Shown here in pieces: positions 35,811 through 45,185 of a DNA stretch of 64,000 nt (position 1 is the stretch's first letter; every line of letters begins with the position of its first letter). This DNA is from Burkholderiales bacterium (lineage in GTDB: Bacteria; Pseudomonadota; Gammaproteobacteria; Burkholderiales; Burkholderiaceae_C), in the NCBI GenBank assembly GCA_947464185.1, contig CANHVY010000006.1:1-64000 (forward strand). The letters are read 5' to 3'. The translations under genes were made by a program, and so were the position numbers. Below the pieces are notes generated by a model. It had not been told where the DNA came from. It did no database searches and saw only the letters and a program-made list of their open reading frames with translations.

Positions 35811-37382
35811 TCACCACTGCCCATAGAACACCCCCGCCTTCTTGTGCGCTGCCGTGCTGCGCTCCACCGCCTCGTCGCTGAGGGTGGTGCGGTGCTTGCG
35901 TCGGCCCAGAAAGTCGAGCAGTTGCCCACGCAGTTGCTGGCGCTGGCCTTCGGTGGAGGCCTCGCGGCCCAGATCGTCGAACTGGTCCGGATCTGCCCTC
36001 AGGTCCCACAGCTGCTCGGGCAGGTCCAGCCAGTTGACATAGCGGTGCGCGGCCGTGCGGATGGAGAAGGCGCGTGACTGCTGCGGCGTGCGGCCCAGCG
36101 CCAGGCGGGCGCCCTTGAAGGCGTAGTCCAGCTCGCTGTAGACGAAGTCGCGCCAGGGCGGCTGCTGGCCGTGCAGCAGGGGCAGCAGGCTGCGTCCTTC
36201 CACGCGGTGGCCGGGCACCGGGATACCCAGGGTTTCCAGGATGGTGGGCACCACGTCCACGCACTCCACGAAGCGTCTGTCCACCTGGCCGCGTGTGACG
36301 TCGGCCTCGCGCCGTGGGTCGGCCACGATGAAGGGCACGCGCTGCACGGTGTCGAAGAACTGCTCCTTCTCGCCCAGCCAGTGGTCGCCCAGGAAATCGC
36401 CGTGGTCGGCGCAGAAGATCACCAGGGTGTCGTCCAGGCGGCCCATGCCCGCCATCTCGTTGAACAGGCGCCCCAGGTGGTCGTCCAGTTGCTTGATGAG
36501 GCCCTGGTAGGCCGGGCGCACGCGGCGCACCACCTCGTCCCGCGCGAAGGTGGCGCTCTCCTCGTGCTGGCGGTAGGCGGCCAGCACGGGGTGGGCGTTG
36601 TCCAGTTCGGAGGCGCGCTTGACCGTGGGCAGGCAGTGCCCGTAGCGGTACAGCGCGTGGTACGGAGCCGGCGCCATGTAGGGCCAGTGGGGCTTGACGT
36701 AGCTCAGGTGAAGCACCCACGGGCGGCTGCCCTGATCGCGCATGAAGCGCAGGGCCTGGTCGGTCATGTAGGCCGTCTCGGAGTGCGCCTCCTGCACGCG
36801 CGCAGGCAGGTGCACGTTGCGCATGTGCCAGCCGCTGACCACCTGGCCGCCTTCGTCGATGGCCGAGATGACGTAGTCGCTCCAGGGGTTGGCGCTGTCG
36901 TAGCCCCGGGCCCGCAGCCAGGCACCGTAGCCGTCGGCGTCACCCGTCTCGTGGTGGCCGTCGTGGCGGTCGATCTCGCGAAAGCCCCCGCGCGACAACA
37001 GATGGCCCAGTTCGCTCTGCCCCTCGATGGACAGGCGCTTCAGGCCCTCCACGTCCGGCATCACGTGCGTCTTGCCCGCCAGCCACAGGTCCGGGCACTC
37101 GTCACCGCGAGCACCGGCGTGGGCGCGGATCATCTCGCCCAGCGTCACCTCGCCCAGGGGCAGCGGCACGCGGTTCCAGGTCGCACCATGGCTGACGGGA
37201 TAACGGCCGGTGTAGTAGCTCATGCGGCTGGGGCCGCACACACCGCTGCTGACATAAGCCTGCGAGAAGCGCACGCCACGCGCAGCCAGGGCGTCGAGGT
37301 TCGGCGTGTGCAGGTGCGGGTGGCCGGCGCAGGACAGGTGGTCCCAGCGCAGCTGGTCGGCCATGATGAAGAGGACGTTCAT
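35811..37382 (-). CDS. Sulfatase / phosphonate monoester hydrolase-like enzyme
   Basis: 523 aa alkaline-phosphatase-superfamily sulfatase. The formylglycine motif is C49-G-P-S-R in SSGVCGPSRMSYYTGRYP. Metal ligands are in LFIMADQLR and FCADHGDFLGDHWLGEKEQFF. Without a signal peptide it should act in the cytoplasm, which with the length and the CGPSR context fits the phosphonate monoester hydrolase/choline-sulfatase side of the family. It needs maturation to formylglycine by a generating enzyme not seen here. It follows the Bug gene by 51 bp in the same direction. Confidence 0.8.
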   Translation of the reverse strand: MNVLFIMADQLRWDHLSCAGHPHLHTPNLDALAARGVRFSQAYVSSGVCGPSRMSYYTGRYPVSHGATWNRVPLPLGEVTLGEMIRAHAGARGDECPDLWLAGKTHVMPDVEGLKRLSIEGQSELGHLLSRGGFREIDRHDGHHETGDADGYGAWLRARGYDSANPWSDYVISAIDEGGQVVSGWHMRNVHLPARVQEAHSETAYMTDQALRFMRDQGSRPWVLHLSYVKPHWPYMAPAPYHALYRYGHCLPTVKRASELDNAHPVLAAYRQHEESATFARDEVVRRVRPAYQGLIKQLDDHLGRLFNEMAGMGRLDDTLVIFCADHGDFLGDHWLGEKEQFFDTVQRVPFIVADPRREADVTRGQVDRRFVECVDVVPTILETLGIPVPGHRVEGRSLLPLLHGQQPPWRDFVYSELDYAFKGARLALGRTPQQSRAFSIRTAAHRYVNWLDLPEQLWDLRADPDQFDDLGREASTEGQRQQLRGQLLDFLGRRKHRTTLSDEAVERSTAAHKKAGVFYGQW

Positions 37383-37433
37383 GGGCGCGGCGCACGGGTG
37401 ACGCCCATCATCAGCGTCATCACGCCACCCGGG

Positions 37434-38390
37434 TCAATCGGCCTTGAACCCGGACGCCTTGACGACAGGCCCCCAGCGTTCGGTATCGCGCTTCATCAGG
37501 GCGGCCAGGTCGGCAGGCGTGCCGCCGACCGGCTCGAGGCCGAGCTTGCCGAAGCGCTCGCGCACCTCGGCCGCCGCCAGCGCCTTGTTGATCGCTGCGT
37601 TTTGCTGACGCACGACGGCCTCGGGCGTCCTGGCTGGCGCGTACACCGCGAACCAGCTCGCCCCCTCCACGCCCCGCAACCCCGACTCGGTGAAGGTGGG
37701 GACGTCGGGCAGCAGGGGGCTGCGCGCCGCACCGGAAGTGGCCAGGATGCGGGTCTTGCCCGAGCGGTGCAACTCGATCTGGTCGACCAGGGTGTCGATG
37801 GCCGAGCTCACCTGGTTGCCCACGAGTGCGTTCATGAGCGGTCCGCCTCCGTTGAAGGGCACGTGGACTATGTCGAGGCCCGCCCCCCGCGCCATCATCA
37901 CGCCGAAGAAGTGGGGCAGGCTGCCCGGGGCCGGGCTGCCGAAGTTGGTCTTTTCGGCGTTGGCCTTGAACCACTGCAGCAGTTCGGGCACGGTCCTGGC
38001 CGGATGGCTGGCGTTCACCGACAGGCCGAACTGGAAGTTGGCCAGGTGCGCCACCGGCGCGAAGTCGGCTACGGGGTCGTAGGGCAGTTTGCTGAACACC
38101 AGCGGCGCCAGCACCGGCACGACGATCGGCGCCAACATCAGGGTGCCGCCATCGGGCGCGGCGTTCTTGAGTTGCTCCGCGGCGATTCGCCCCCCCGCGC
38201 CGGGCCTGTTCTCGACCACCACCGGCTGCCGCAGTTCGGCCGACATTCGCTCTGCGATCAGACGCGCCGCGATGTCGGCAGAGCCTCCGGGGGCGAATCC
38301 GACCAGGAGCTTGACCGGCCGGTCGCTCTGGGCGTGGGCAGCGGGCAGCAGGCTGGCAGCAGCCAGGGCGGTGAATTCGCGGCGCTTCAT
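37434..38390 (-). CDS. Bug-family solute-binding protein
   Basis: 318 aa from ATG 38390 (MKRREFTALAAASLLPAAHAQ), with a twin-arginine-like KRREF start and cleavage near residue 21. Bug motifs are VGFAPGGSADIAARLIAE, VVVENRPGAGGRIAAEQL, KLPYDPVADFAPV and LLPDVPTFTESGL. It probably delivers the substrate of the sulfatase-like enzyme next to it. It is read divergently from the MarR gene across a 113-bp region holding a perfect MarR-type palindrome. Confidence 0.85.
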   Translation of the reverse strand: MKRREFTALAAASLLPAAHAQSDRPVKLLVGFAPGGSADIAARLIAERMSAELRQPVVVENRPGAGGRIAAEQLKNAAPDGGTLMLAPIVVPVLAPLVFSKLPYDPVADFAPVAHLANFQFGLSVNASHPARTVPELLQWFKANAEKTNFGSPAPGSLPHFFGVMMARGAGLDIVHVPFNGGGPLMNALVGNQVSSAIDTLVDQIELHRSGKTRILATSGAARSPLLPDVPTFTESGLRGVEGASWFAVYAPARTPEAVVRQQNAAINKALAAAEVRERFGKLGLEPVGGTPADLAALMKRDTERWGPVVKASGFKAD

Positions 38391-38469
38391 GGGATGTCTC
38401 CTCGGCAAAGTCTCACATCACCCGGGTTGTACCGGGGTTGTGGAACGCAATCTAGCCGCTCAGAATGGA

Positions 38470-38482
38470 TTGATCTAATCAA
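38470..38482. promoter_or_regulatory. Palindromic operator TTGATCTAATCAA (MarR-type)
   Basis: A perfect 13-bp dyad TTGAT-CTA-ATCAA lies 21 bp before the MarR start and 80 bp before the Bug gene start. The size and AT-rich arms are typical for MarR-family operators, and the position fits control of both divergent genes. Confidence 0.65.
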
Positions 38483-38503
38483 CTCCTGCAAGGGTTTACA
38501 CGA

Positions 38504-39037
38504 GTGTCTGACGCGCCTTCTGGCACGGCCCGCCGCCCACGCATGGCGGACCCACAGGCGCTAGGCGACCTGTTGCTGTATTGCCTGAGCCGCCTGGCCG
38601 GCGCAGCCGGCACGTCCGCCGTGCGCCTTTGCGAGGGGCGCTACGGCATCACCCGGCGTGAGTGGCGCATGCTGGCCCTGCTGGCAGAAGGCGGGGTGAT
38701 GCATCCCTCCGCACTCTCCGTGCAGGCCCAGCTCGACCGGGCCCGCACCTCTCGCGCGCTGTCGGCGCTGGTAGCCAAGGGCTGGGTGCGCCGCACGGTG
38801 CAGGCCAGTGACCAGCGCTATGCCCATGTGGAGCTCACCGACAGCGGGCGGCGGCTGCACGCGCAACTCTTCCCCGAGATCGCGGCGCTCAACCGCGAGC
38901 TGCTGAGCGTGCTGTCGCCCGAGGCCATCGGCACGCTGGAAGCCATGCTCGATCGCTTACAAATCCAAGCCGACCACCTCGCCGCCACCTGCGCCTTGCC
39001 CAAGGCGGGACGCCAGCGCGGCAGGGCGAGACTCTGA
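38504..39037 (+). CDS. MarR-family transcription regulator
   Basis: 177 aa, GTG start. The winged helix-turn-helix at about 45-125 has YGITRREWRMLALLAEGG, LSVQAQLDRARTSRALSALVAKGWV and DQRYAHVELTDSGR (wing). Dimerising helices flank it. It probably represses the divergent Bug/sulfatase operon and itself until an aromatic or sulfated ligand binds. The last residues are arginine-rich. Confidence 0.85.
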   Translation: MSDAPSGTARRPRMADPQALGDLLLYCLSRLAGAAGTSAVRLCEGRYGITRREWRMLALLAEGGVMHPSALSVQAQLDRARTSRALSALVAKGWVRRTVQASDQRYAHVELTDSGRRLHAQLFPEIAALNRELLSVLSPEAIGTLEAMLDRLQIQADHLAATCALPKAGRQRGRARL

Positions 39038-39104
39038 CTCAGGAGAACCCGGAGAAGTCTGATCCCCTCCAGCGCCGCAACATCTTGGCCATCGACCAGG
39101 ATCG

Positions 39105-39254
39105 ATGCATCGGTCCGTATATCTGGGCCACACGAGTGAGGGGCACCGCCTGCACATCACCTTCACATTGCGAGGTGCGGGATCCTTGATCCGGGTGATT
39201 TCGGCACGGGATATGCACCGCAAGGAGAGAGCTGTTTATGACCAAACGCCGTAA
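39105..39254 (+). pseudogene. BrnT toxin remnant (C-terminal half)
   Basis: The frame ending at TAA 39252-39254 reads VYLGHTSEGHRLHITFTLRG, then SLIRVISARDMHRKERAVYDQTP. This is the C-terminal half of BrnT-type RelE-fold toxins, including the IRVISARxM.RKERxxY strand. The N-terminal half is missing: the region before it carries stop codons and unrelated sequence. The stop overlaps the start of the BrnA antitoxin gene, the normal brnTA arrangement. The toxin is therefore dead. It is not in the ORF track. Confidence 0.7.
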
Positions 39255-39507
39255 GCCCATCCCCCGCTTCGGGACCGAGGGGCAGGAACGTGCGTTCTGG
39301 GAAAGCATGGGTCAGGATTCCACCGGCTTCGTCGATTGGGGCGGCGCGCAACGGGTGACACTGCCCAACCTCAAGCGTTCGACCAAGACCATCTCGCTGC
39401 GCCTGCCCCAGCACCTGCTGGACGCCGTGAAGGCCGCGGCCAACGCCCGCGACGTGCCCTATCAGTCCCTGATCAAGGTCTGGCTGCAGGAGAAGGTAGG
39501 TACTTAG
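39238..39507 (+). CDS. BrnA-type antitoxin (CopG/ribbon-helix-helix-like)
   Basis: 89 aa, start overlapping the BrnT remnant, with AAGGAGAG 11 bp upstream. It has the BrnA layout: a PIPRFGTEGQERAFWESMG N-terminal toxin-wrapping part, FVDWGGAQRVTLPNLK, then the ribbon-helix-helix TISLRLPQHLLDAVKAAANARDVPYQSLIKVWLQEK. It would bind its own promoter as a dimer. It is intact while its toxin is truncated. Confidence 0.8.
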   Translation: MTKRRKPIPRFGTEGQERAFWESMGQDSTGFVDWGGAQRVTLPNLKRSTKTISLRLPQHLLDAVKAAANARDVPYQSLIKVWLQEKVGT

Positions 39508-41697
39508 GCGCGCTCTGGCGCCCCAGCGCTGACCCCTTCCACCGCGACTTCAGCAGAACATGACCGTTCCACGTCCTGGGCAGCGAGCAGCCCCGCCGCT
39601 CGGTCCAATGGCACCACGGTAGCCAGCGTCGTGCCGCCTCGCGGCTGCAGGCGCGGCGGGAAGACTGCGATCTTCTGCGCCGGCGCCAGGCGCGTCTCGC
39701 GCCCGGGCTCAAGGTCGCGCTCGTTCACGCCAGCCACCGGAGCGCGCGCCACGCCGTCGACGATCTCCAGGTCCCACCACCAGCGCTTGACGGGATTACG
39801 CTCGCCGCCGCCCGTGCGGTCGTCGTGTTCAATGAGATCACGCCGAGCTGCCGCGCTTTCGATGGCCTGCCACAGCCGTTGCTCGTACTCCACCAGGTCT
39901 TCGCTGTTGAAGGGGCAGGTCTTCATGCAGCGGCCGCAGGCCGAGCCCTTCATGTTGGTCAGCCGGTACTTGCCGCACTTCTCCACGTCCGGCTTCCAGA
40001 TTTCATAGCCGTTGAAGACAGTCTTGGGGCCGTAGGGGATGGCGTTGCAAGGGCATTCGCGCGCGCACTTCAGGCACTGCGCGCAGGTGTCCTGCAGGCC
40101 GAAGTCGATGGGCTGGTCCACGGCCAGGGGCAGGTCGGTGGTGAAGACTACCGACTTCGAGCGCGGACCGATGAAGGGGTTGAGCACCAGCTCGCCAATG
40201 CGTGACAACTCGCCCAGCCCGGCCATCAGCACGGCCGGCAGGTGCAATACCTCGGAGTGGGCGTTGGAGTGGGCGCGGGCGCCAAAGCCCATGCGCCTCA
40301 CATGCGCGGCCATCAGCCCGGCAATCAACGCGCCGCGCAGGTAGGCCCGCATGGACTGCGCGCCAGAGATCCAGTCGTCGCCCGAGGCGCCCTCCATGGT
40401 CTCGAAACCCTGGTCGATCAGCATCACCACCGCAAACCGGTGGTAGGGCTCGATGGGCCGGCCTTCTACCTCGTCATGGGAATACCACATCCAGGGCTCG
40501 GCCTCGCAGATGCCCACGAAGTCCGCCCCGAGGAAGTGGCCCAGCGCCTTGATGGACTGCGCGTTGCGCAGGGGGTCTGACAGGTTCCCGCCCCAGCCCG
40601 TGGGCTGCAGCTTTTCGCGCGAGCCCTGCAGCGGCACCAGTCCCCGGATGAGCGGCGTCATCGCCAAGGCCAGCGGGTGCTTGATCGCAAAGCGGCTGCG
40701 CTCCTGCTGCGCGCGCGGGCCCAGGTCACCGGCCAGGGCGCGGGTGAACAGGTCGGCGCGCTTGGGCACGCGCTGGATGCGCGCGCGGTCGATCATCGTG
40801 GTGGGTTGCGCCACGCGGCGAATGCGCTCCATGGGCGAGCGCCCCAGGTGCACGGGCCGCTGCGCCAGGTCATCGTCCTCGAAACCCGGCCGCGTGCCGC
40901 CCACGCCGAGCCAGGCCTCGGTGTCGGGCCAGTCCAGCGATTCGTCGGCCGCGATGGGCACATCGCAGGCGATGTCCAGATCGGTGGTGACCACGCCGAT
41001 GCGAAAGCCTCGGCGCGAGAACGGCATTTGCAGCACCCCATCCACGGCGCGTGCCACGCCAGCGCGCTGGGCCAGCGCCGGCAGGTCCAGCGCGGTGTCA
41101 CATGCCACATGCCACATGCCCGCGGGCCTGCCAGCCCAGCGTCCGCAGATAGCCCGCCAACACGGCTGCCACCTCGGCGCAGCGCAGGTCAGTGCGCTCG
41201 ACGTTGCTGCCCCGGACCCAGGCGTCCCCCGGCTCGCCCTCTGCCGGCTCGCGGCCGAACTCGATGAGGAAGACCAGGGCGTGGGTGTGAGCAGGGGTGT
41301 CAACGGGGGTGTGGGTAGCAGCTTGCGCGGCCGTGGCAGATGCAGTGGTGGCGGTGGGCGCATAGCCACCCGCACTTCCCCGTTCGGCGAGATTCAGGCG
41401 GCAAACCCCCGCCAGCGTCGCGTCCAGGAAATAGACCGCGGCCTTCAGGTGCTGCTGGCGCGCCACCAGGTCATCCGGGATGGGCGCGCGGGCCGAAGCT
41501 ACGGCACCGTCAAGCACAGGGGACAACAGGCGACGGTACTCGGGAACGCTGCCTGACACCGCATGGACACCCGGACTGCAGCCCTCCCCCGGCTGCACGG
41601 CCGGTTGCGGGGGCGCTTCAGGGTCGCGCCGCAGGCGTTCGGTGGGCAACACGCCCATGTGAACGGGCCGGTCGCGGTGGGAGTGCAGGCGGGACAT
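39504..41697 (-). pseudogene. Cobalamin/Fe-S reductive dehalogenase homologue, frameshifted by a 7-bp duplication
   Basis: Two frames together encode a ~725-aa NpRdhA/BhbA-like reductive dehalogenase. The upstream frame (41697-41098) ends ERTDLRCAEVAAVLAGYLRTLG, then a stop. The downstream frame continues CDTALDLPALAQRAGVARAV, FRIGVVTTDLDIACD, the DFVGICEAEPWMWYS and AHSNAHSEVLHLPAVLMAGLGELSR regions, and two [4Fe-4S] clusters, CAQCLKCARECP and CGRCMKTCP. Removing one of the tandem CATGTGG copies at 41101-41120 restores a perfect frame through ARGHVACDTAL. No TAT signal is present, as in the cytosolic, respiration-independent class. It is either a phase-variable gene, a recent pseudogene or an assembly error. 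Confidence 0.75.
41101..41120. repeat. 7-bp tandem repeat causing the dehalogenase frameshift
   Basis: catgcca-catgcca-catgcc: almost three copies of a 7-mer inside the dehalogenase gene. The copy number changes the reading frame, and two copies would give an intact gene. Confidence 0.9.
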
Positions 41698-41801
41698 GGG
41701 CGGGGCGGGTGGACAGGACCTCAACGGTTGAGCAAGGCCCCTACAGGTGCATGGGTCTTCGTCAAGCGCGGAGTATGCGGCGCCCGCACAATCGACCCAC
41801 C

Positions 41802-42629
41802 ATGACCGATCTCGTCACCCGCCGCCTGCTGGTGGACCTGCAGACACCGTTGCCGCGCCACTGGAACGGGGGCGACGCCTTCCGCACGGCGCTGTTCAAC
41901 GCGCTGTCCATGAGCTTCCCCGCCGGCGAGCAGTTCTTCATCGACTCGGTCAAGCGCGGGCTGGCGCGCCTGGAAGGCCCGGCGCGCGAGCGCTTCGAGG
42001 CCGAAGCGCGGGGCTTCATCGGCCAGGAGGCGACACACCGGCGCATCCACCAGTTGTTCAACGAGCACCTGACACGCCAGGGCCTGGTCAACCACTGGGA
42101 GCCACGCATCCACCGCCGCCTCAAGCGCCTGGAACGCCTGGCGAGCCATGAGCCGCGCGCCTGGCTGGCGGTGACCGCCGCCACCGAGCACCTCACGGCC
42201 TTGCTGTCGGAGTACCTGCTGTCGCACCCACAGGCGCTGGAAGGCGCGGAACCCCGCCTGCGAGACCTGTGGCTGTGGCATGCCAGCGAAGAGAACGAGC
42301 ACCGCTGCACCGCTTTCGACCTGTACCGCGCGCTGGGCGGGAACGAAACTTGGCGGCTGCGCCTGTTCCGCCTGGTGAGCTGGCACTTCGCCACCGACGT
42401 GCTGCGCCAGACCCTGCACAACCTCTGGCGCGACGGCACCTGGCGCCAGGCTGCCACCTGGTCCAGCGCCTGGCGCACCCTGTTCGGCCCGCAAGGCGTG
42501 GTGCTCACGCAATGGCGCGGGTGGCGTCGCTACACCGCGCCCGACTTCCACCCCAGCGAAGCCGATGGCCTCAAGGCGCAGCGCTGGCTGGCCGAGCACG
42601 CGGACCTGGCGCCGCGCGTGCGGGGCTGA
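41802..42629 (+). CDS. PF10118-type predicted metal-dependent hydrolase (ferritin-like diiron fold)
   Basis: 275 aa from ATG 41802; the ORF-track extension is not real. Helical, with regularly spaced acidic and histidine residues: FFIDSVKRG, FIGQEATHRRIHQLFNEHL, VTAATEHLTALLSEYLL and WHASEENEHRCTAFDLYRAL. These look like a diiron four-helix bundle and match the predicted metal-dependent hydrolase family PF10118. No enzymatic function is proven. It is divergent from the dehalogenase (104 bp) and convergent with MmgE/PrpD. Confidence 0.75.
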   Translation: MTDLVTRRLLVDLQTPLPRHWNGGDAFRTALFNALSMSFPAGEQFFIDSVKRGLARLEGPARERFEAEARGFIGQEATHRRIHQLFNEHLTRQGLVNHWEPRIHRRLKRLERLASHEPRAWLAVTAATEHLTALLSEYLLSHPQALEGAEPRLRDLWLWHASEENEHRCTAFDLYRALGGNETWRLRLFRLVSWHFATDVLRQTLHNLWRDGTWRQAATWSSAWRTLFGPQGVVLTQWRGWRRYTAPDFHPSEADGLKAQRWLAEHADLAPRVRG

Positions 42630-42665
42630 GCGCAAGCTGCAGCCGGCCCTTCGGGTCGCCCGGCC

Positions 42666-44036
42666 TCAGGCGCGGCTCCGCTCCACCACGGTGCGCACGT
42701 CTGCCGCCGCACCCACACTCCAGCAGGCCTCGATCAAGGCCTGCACACGTTCCGCACCCAGCACCTCGTCGGCCTGGCCGTGGAACTTGGCCTCCAGGTC
42801 GGCATCGCTCATGGGGCGCTGCAGCGAGCCGATGGCGTGCTCGATGAAGACATGCTCGCGCCGGCCGTCGCGCAGCACGGCGGTCACGTCCACCTGCTCT
42901 TCGCGGATGGCGTCGTCCAGCGTGGCCACCACCTTGCGGCGCAGCGCCACCAGGGGCTCGCTGGTCACCACGGCGTCGGCGAACTCACCCTCGCCGGCGC
43001 GGCCGAACGTCAGGCCCGCGGCGCAGCCGTGGTAGATGCTGAACTTGGCCTGCAGACCGTCGGCCGGCTCCTTCTTGCCGCACAGCTCCAGCACCAGCGA
43101 GTGCACCTTCAACTCAATGCGCTCCACCTCCTCAGGCTTCACACCGCGCGCGCGCAACTGGGCGCAGGCATCGATGCCCGGGTGCACGACGATGCCGCAG
43201 GCAAAGGGCTTGTAGGCGTTGAACGAGATCTCGAAGCGCTGGCCCAGCTCGTCGGTGATCTCGCGCCAATCGTGCTTGGTGGACACCACCTGCATCAGGC
43301 CGCGCGGGGCTTCCAGCGCGCGCGGGCTGGCGGTGTAGCCGTGGCGCGCCATCAGTGCCGACATCAGCCCGACGCGCGCGGCTGCACCGGGGTGCAGCGG
43401 CTTGGTCATGGAGCCAAACTGCTCGCGCAGGCCCACGGGCTGCGAAGCGGCAATGCCCAGCGCCATCTGGGTGCGCTCCACGTCCAGGCCCATCAGGCGG
43501 GCGCAGGCCGCCGCAGCCCCCAGGGTGCCGGTGGAGCCGGTGATGTGCCAGCCGCGGTCGTAGTGCTCGGGGTACATGGCGTTGCCCACGCGGCAGGAGA
43601 CGTCGATGCCCAGCACCAGAGAGTCGATGAGCGCACGGCCGCTGGCGCCCGTCACCTCTGCCAGCGCCAGCAGCGCCGAGGCCACGGGGCCGGCAGGGTG
43701 GATGATGGTCTTGAGGTGCGTGTCGTCGAAGTCGAAGGTGTGCGAGGAGATGCCGTTGACCAGCGCGGCGCTGGCCATGTCCACACGCTCGGCGCGGCCC
43801 AGCAGCGTGGCCTGCGGTGCAGGTTGCAGCATCTGCACGGCCGCCAGCGCTGCGGCGACGGACTCGTGATGCGAGGCCCCCACGGCGCAGCCCAGCCAGT
43901 TCAGGAACGTACGGTGCGCCTCGTGGTCCACCGCGTCACTCCAGCCCCGTGACGGGTGGTTCGCGACGAACTCGGCCAGGATGCGGGTGACGGGCGGGGC
44001 GTGATGGTCGGCGGCGACCTGGGTGTTGCGGGCCAT
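42666..44036 (-). CDS. MmgE/PrpD-family protein
   Basis: 456 aa from ATG 44036. Typical family segments are FLNWLGCAVGASHHESVAAAL, ALVNGISSHTFDFDDTHLKTIIHPAGPV, GWHITGSTGTLGAAAACARLMGLD and the C-terminal KFSIYHGCAAGLTFGRAGEGEF. PrpD is 2-methylcitrate dehydratase; related members act on citrate-like or itaconate-like acids or are of unknown function. It is the last gene of a leftward run after three substrate-binding proteins, and no prpBC genes are nearby, so it probably processes an imported carboxylic acid rather than serving propionate metabolism. Confidence 0.8.
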   Translation of the reverse strand: MARNTQVAADHHAPPVTRILAEFVANHPSRGWSDAVDHEAHRTFLNWLGCAVGASHHESVAAALAAVQMLQPAPQATLLGRAERVDMASAALVNGISSHTFDFDDTHLKTIIHPAGPVASALLALAEVTGASGRALIDSLVLGIDVSCRVGNAMYPEHYDRGWHITGSTGTLGAAAACARLMGLDVERTQMALGIAASQPVGLREQFGSMTKPLHPGAAARVGLMSALMARHGYTASPRALEAPRGLMQVVSTKHDWREITDELGQRFEISFNAYKPFACGIVVHPGIDACAQLRARGVKPEEVERIELKVHSLVLELCGKKEPADGLQAKFSIYHGCAAGLTFGRAGEGEFADAVVTSEPLVALRRKVVATLDDAIREEQVDVTAVLRDGRREHVFIEHAIGSLQRPMSDADLEAKFHGQADEVLGAERVQALIEACWSVGAAADVRTVVERSRA

Positions 44037-44140
44037 GGGAACGGTCTCGGTCGGTCGTGGTTCAGGAGCGGGACGCACGCCTGTGAAGGCTCTTGGCGCG
44101 CCCGCGTGATCTCTGCGGTGTTGCGGCGCTCAGGCGGCGC

Positions 44141-45136
44141 TCAGGCGTCCAGGTCGATCTTGCGGTCCTTGGCCACCTTGGTCCAGCGCGCGATGTCCTC
44201 GCGGATGAACTGGCCAAAAGCGTCGGGCCTCATCGGCCAGGGCTCCACGGCCTCGGCAGCCAGCTTGTCCTTGAGATCGCCACCGGTCAGCACCGAGCCC
44301 AGGCTCTCGTTCAGGCGCGCCACCACAGCCGCGGGCATGCCCGCGGGGCCGACCACGCCGTACCACTGCAGCGCGTCAAAGCCCTTGAAGCCGGCCTCGA
44401 TCATGGTGGGCACCTCTTTCAGCGCCGGGTGACGCGTGTTGCCGGTAACCGCCAGCGGCCGCACGCGGCCACTGCGGATGTGCGGCAGGCCAGCAGCCAG
44501 CCCCGGGAACATGGCCTGCGTCTGGCCCGCCAGCAGATCGGTGAAAGCCGGGGCGATGCCCCGGTAGGGAATGTGCACGGCGAAGGTGTCCGTGGCCTGC
44601 TTGTACAGCTCCATCGTCAGGTGCGTGAGCGAGCCCTGCCCGGCCGAGCCGTAGCTGGCGCGGCCCGGGTTCTTCTTCAGCCACTGCGTGAACTCTGCGA
44701 TGGTGGACACCGGCAGGCTGGCGTTGACCACCAGCACGTTGGGTGTGGCGCCGATCATGGCCACGGGCGTGAAATCCTTGATCGGGTCGTAGGGCAGCTT
44801 GCTGCGCGTGGCCGGGCTGGTGCCGTGCGTGGCCACATAGCCCTGCAGCAGGGTGTAGCCGTCCGGCGCGGCCTTGGCCGTGGTCTGGCAGGCAATCGCT
44901 CCGCCGCCGCCGCCGATGTTTTCCACGACGAAGTTCTGGCCCAGTGCGCGGCCCCAGCGCTCGGTGACGGTGCGCCCCACGAGATCGCTGCCGCCACCAG
45001 CGGCCACGGGCACGATGTACCTGATGGAGCGGCTGGGAAAAGCCTGCGCCAGCGCGGCCGTCCACGGCGCGCCCAGGCTGCAGGCGCCCACGGCGGACAG
45101 GGCGGGCAAGGTGGTGAGGAGTCTTCTGCGTTGCAT
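44141..45136 (-). CDS. Bug-family solute-binding protein
   Basis: 331 aa with signal peptide (cleavage near TAALAQ-AF). Bug features: VAAGGGSDLVGRTVTERW, FVVENIGGGGGAIACQT, KLPYDPIKDFTPVAMIGA, VHIPYRGIAPAFTDLLAGQ and HPALKEVPTMIEAGF. A good GGAGA site precedes it. It lies between the ModA-like gene and MmgE/PrpD in one orientation. The ligand is presumably a carboxylate used by MmgE/PrpD. Confidence 0.85.
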   Translation of the reverse strand: MQRRRLLTTLPALSAVGACSLGAPWTAALAQAFPSRSIRYIVPVAAGGGSDLVGRTVTERWGRALGQNFVVENIGGGGGAIACQTTAKAAPDGYTLLQGYVATHGTSPATRSKLPYDPIKDFTPVAMIGATPNVLVVNASLPVSTIAEFTQWLKKNPGRASYGSAGQGSLTHLTMELYKQATDTFAVHIPYRGIAPAFTDLLAGQTQAMFPGLAAGLPHIRSGRVRPLAVTGNTRHPALKEVPTMIEAGFKGFDALQWYGVVGPAGMPAAVVARLNESLGSVLTGGDLKDKLAAEAVEPWPMRPDAFGQFIREDIARWTKVAKDRKIDLDA

Positions 45137-45185
45137 GGGGTGTCTCCAGCGAAACGGGTGAGCGAAACGGGTGAACCAGAAAAAG

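Noticed and set aside
36171-38564. 797-aa plus-strand ORF over the sulfatase and Bug genes
   Set aside because: Antisense to two recognisable genes; low-complexity His/Gly/Val composition.
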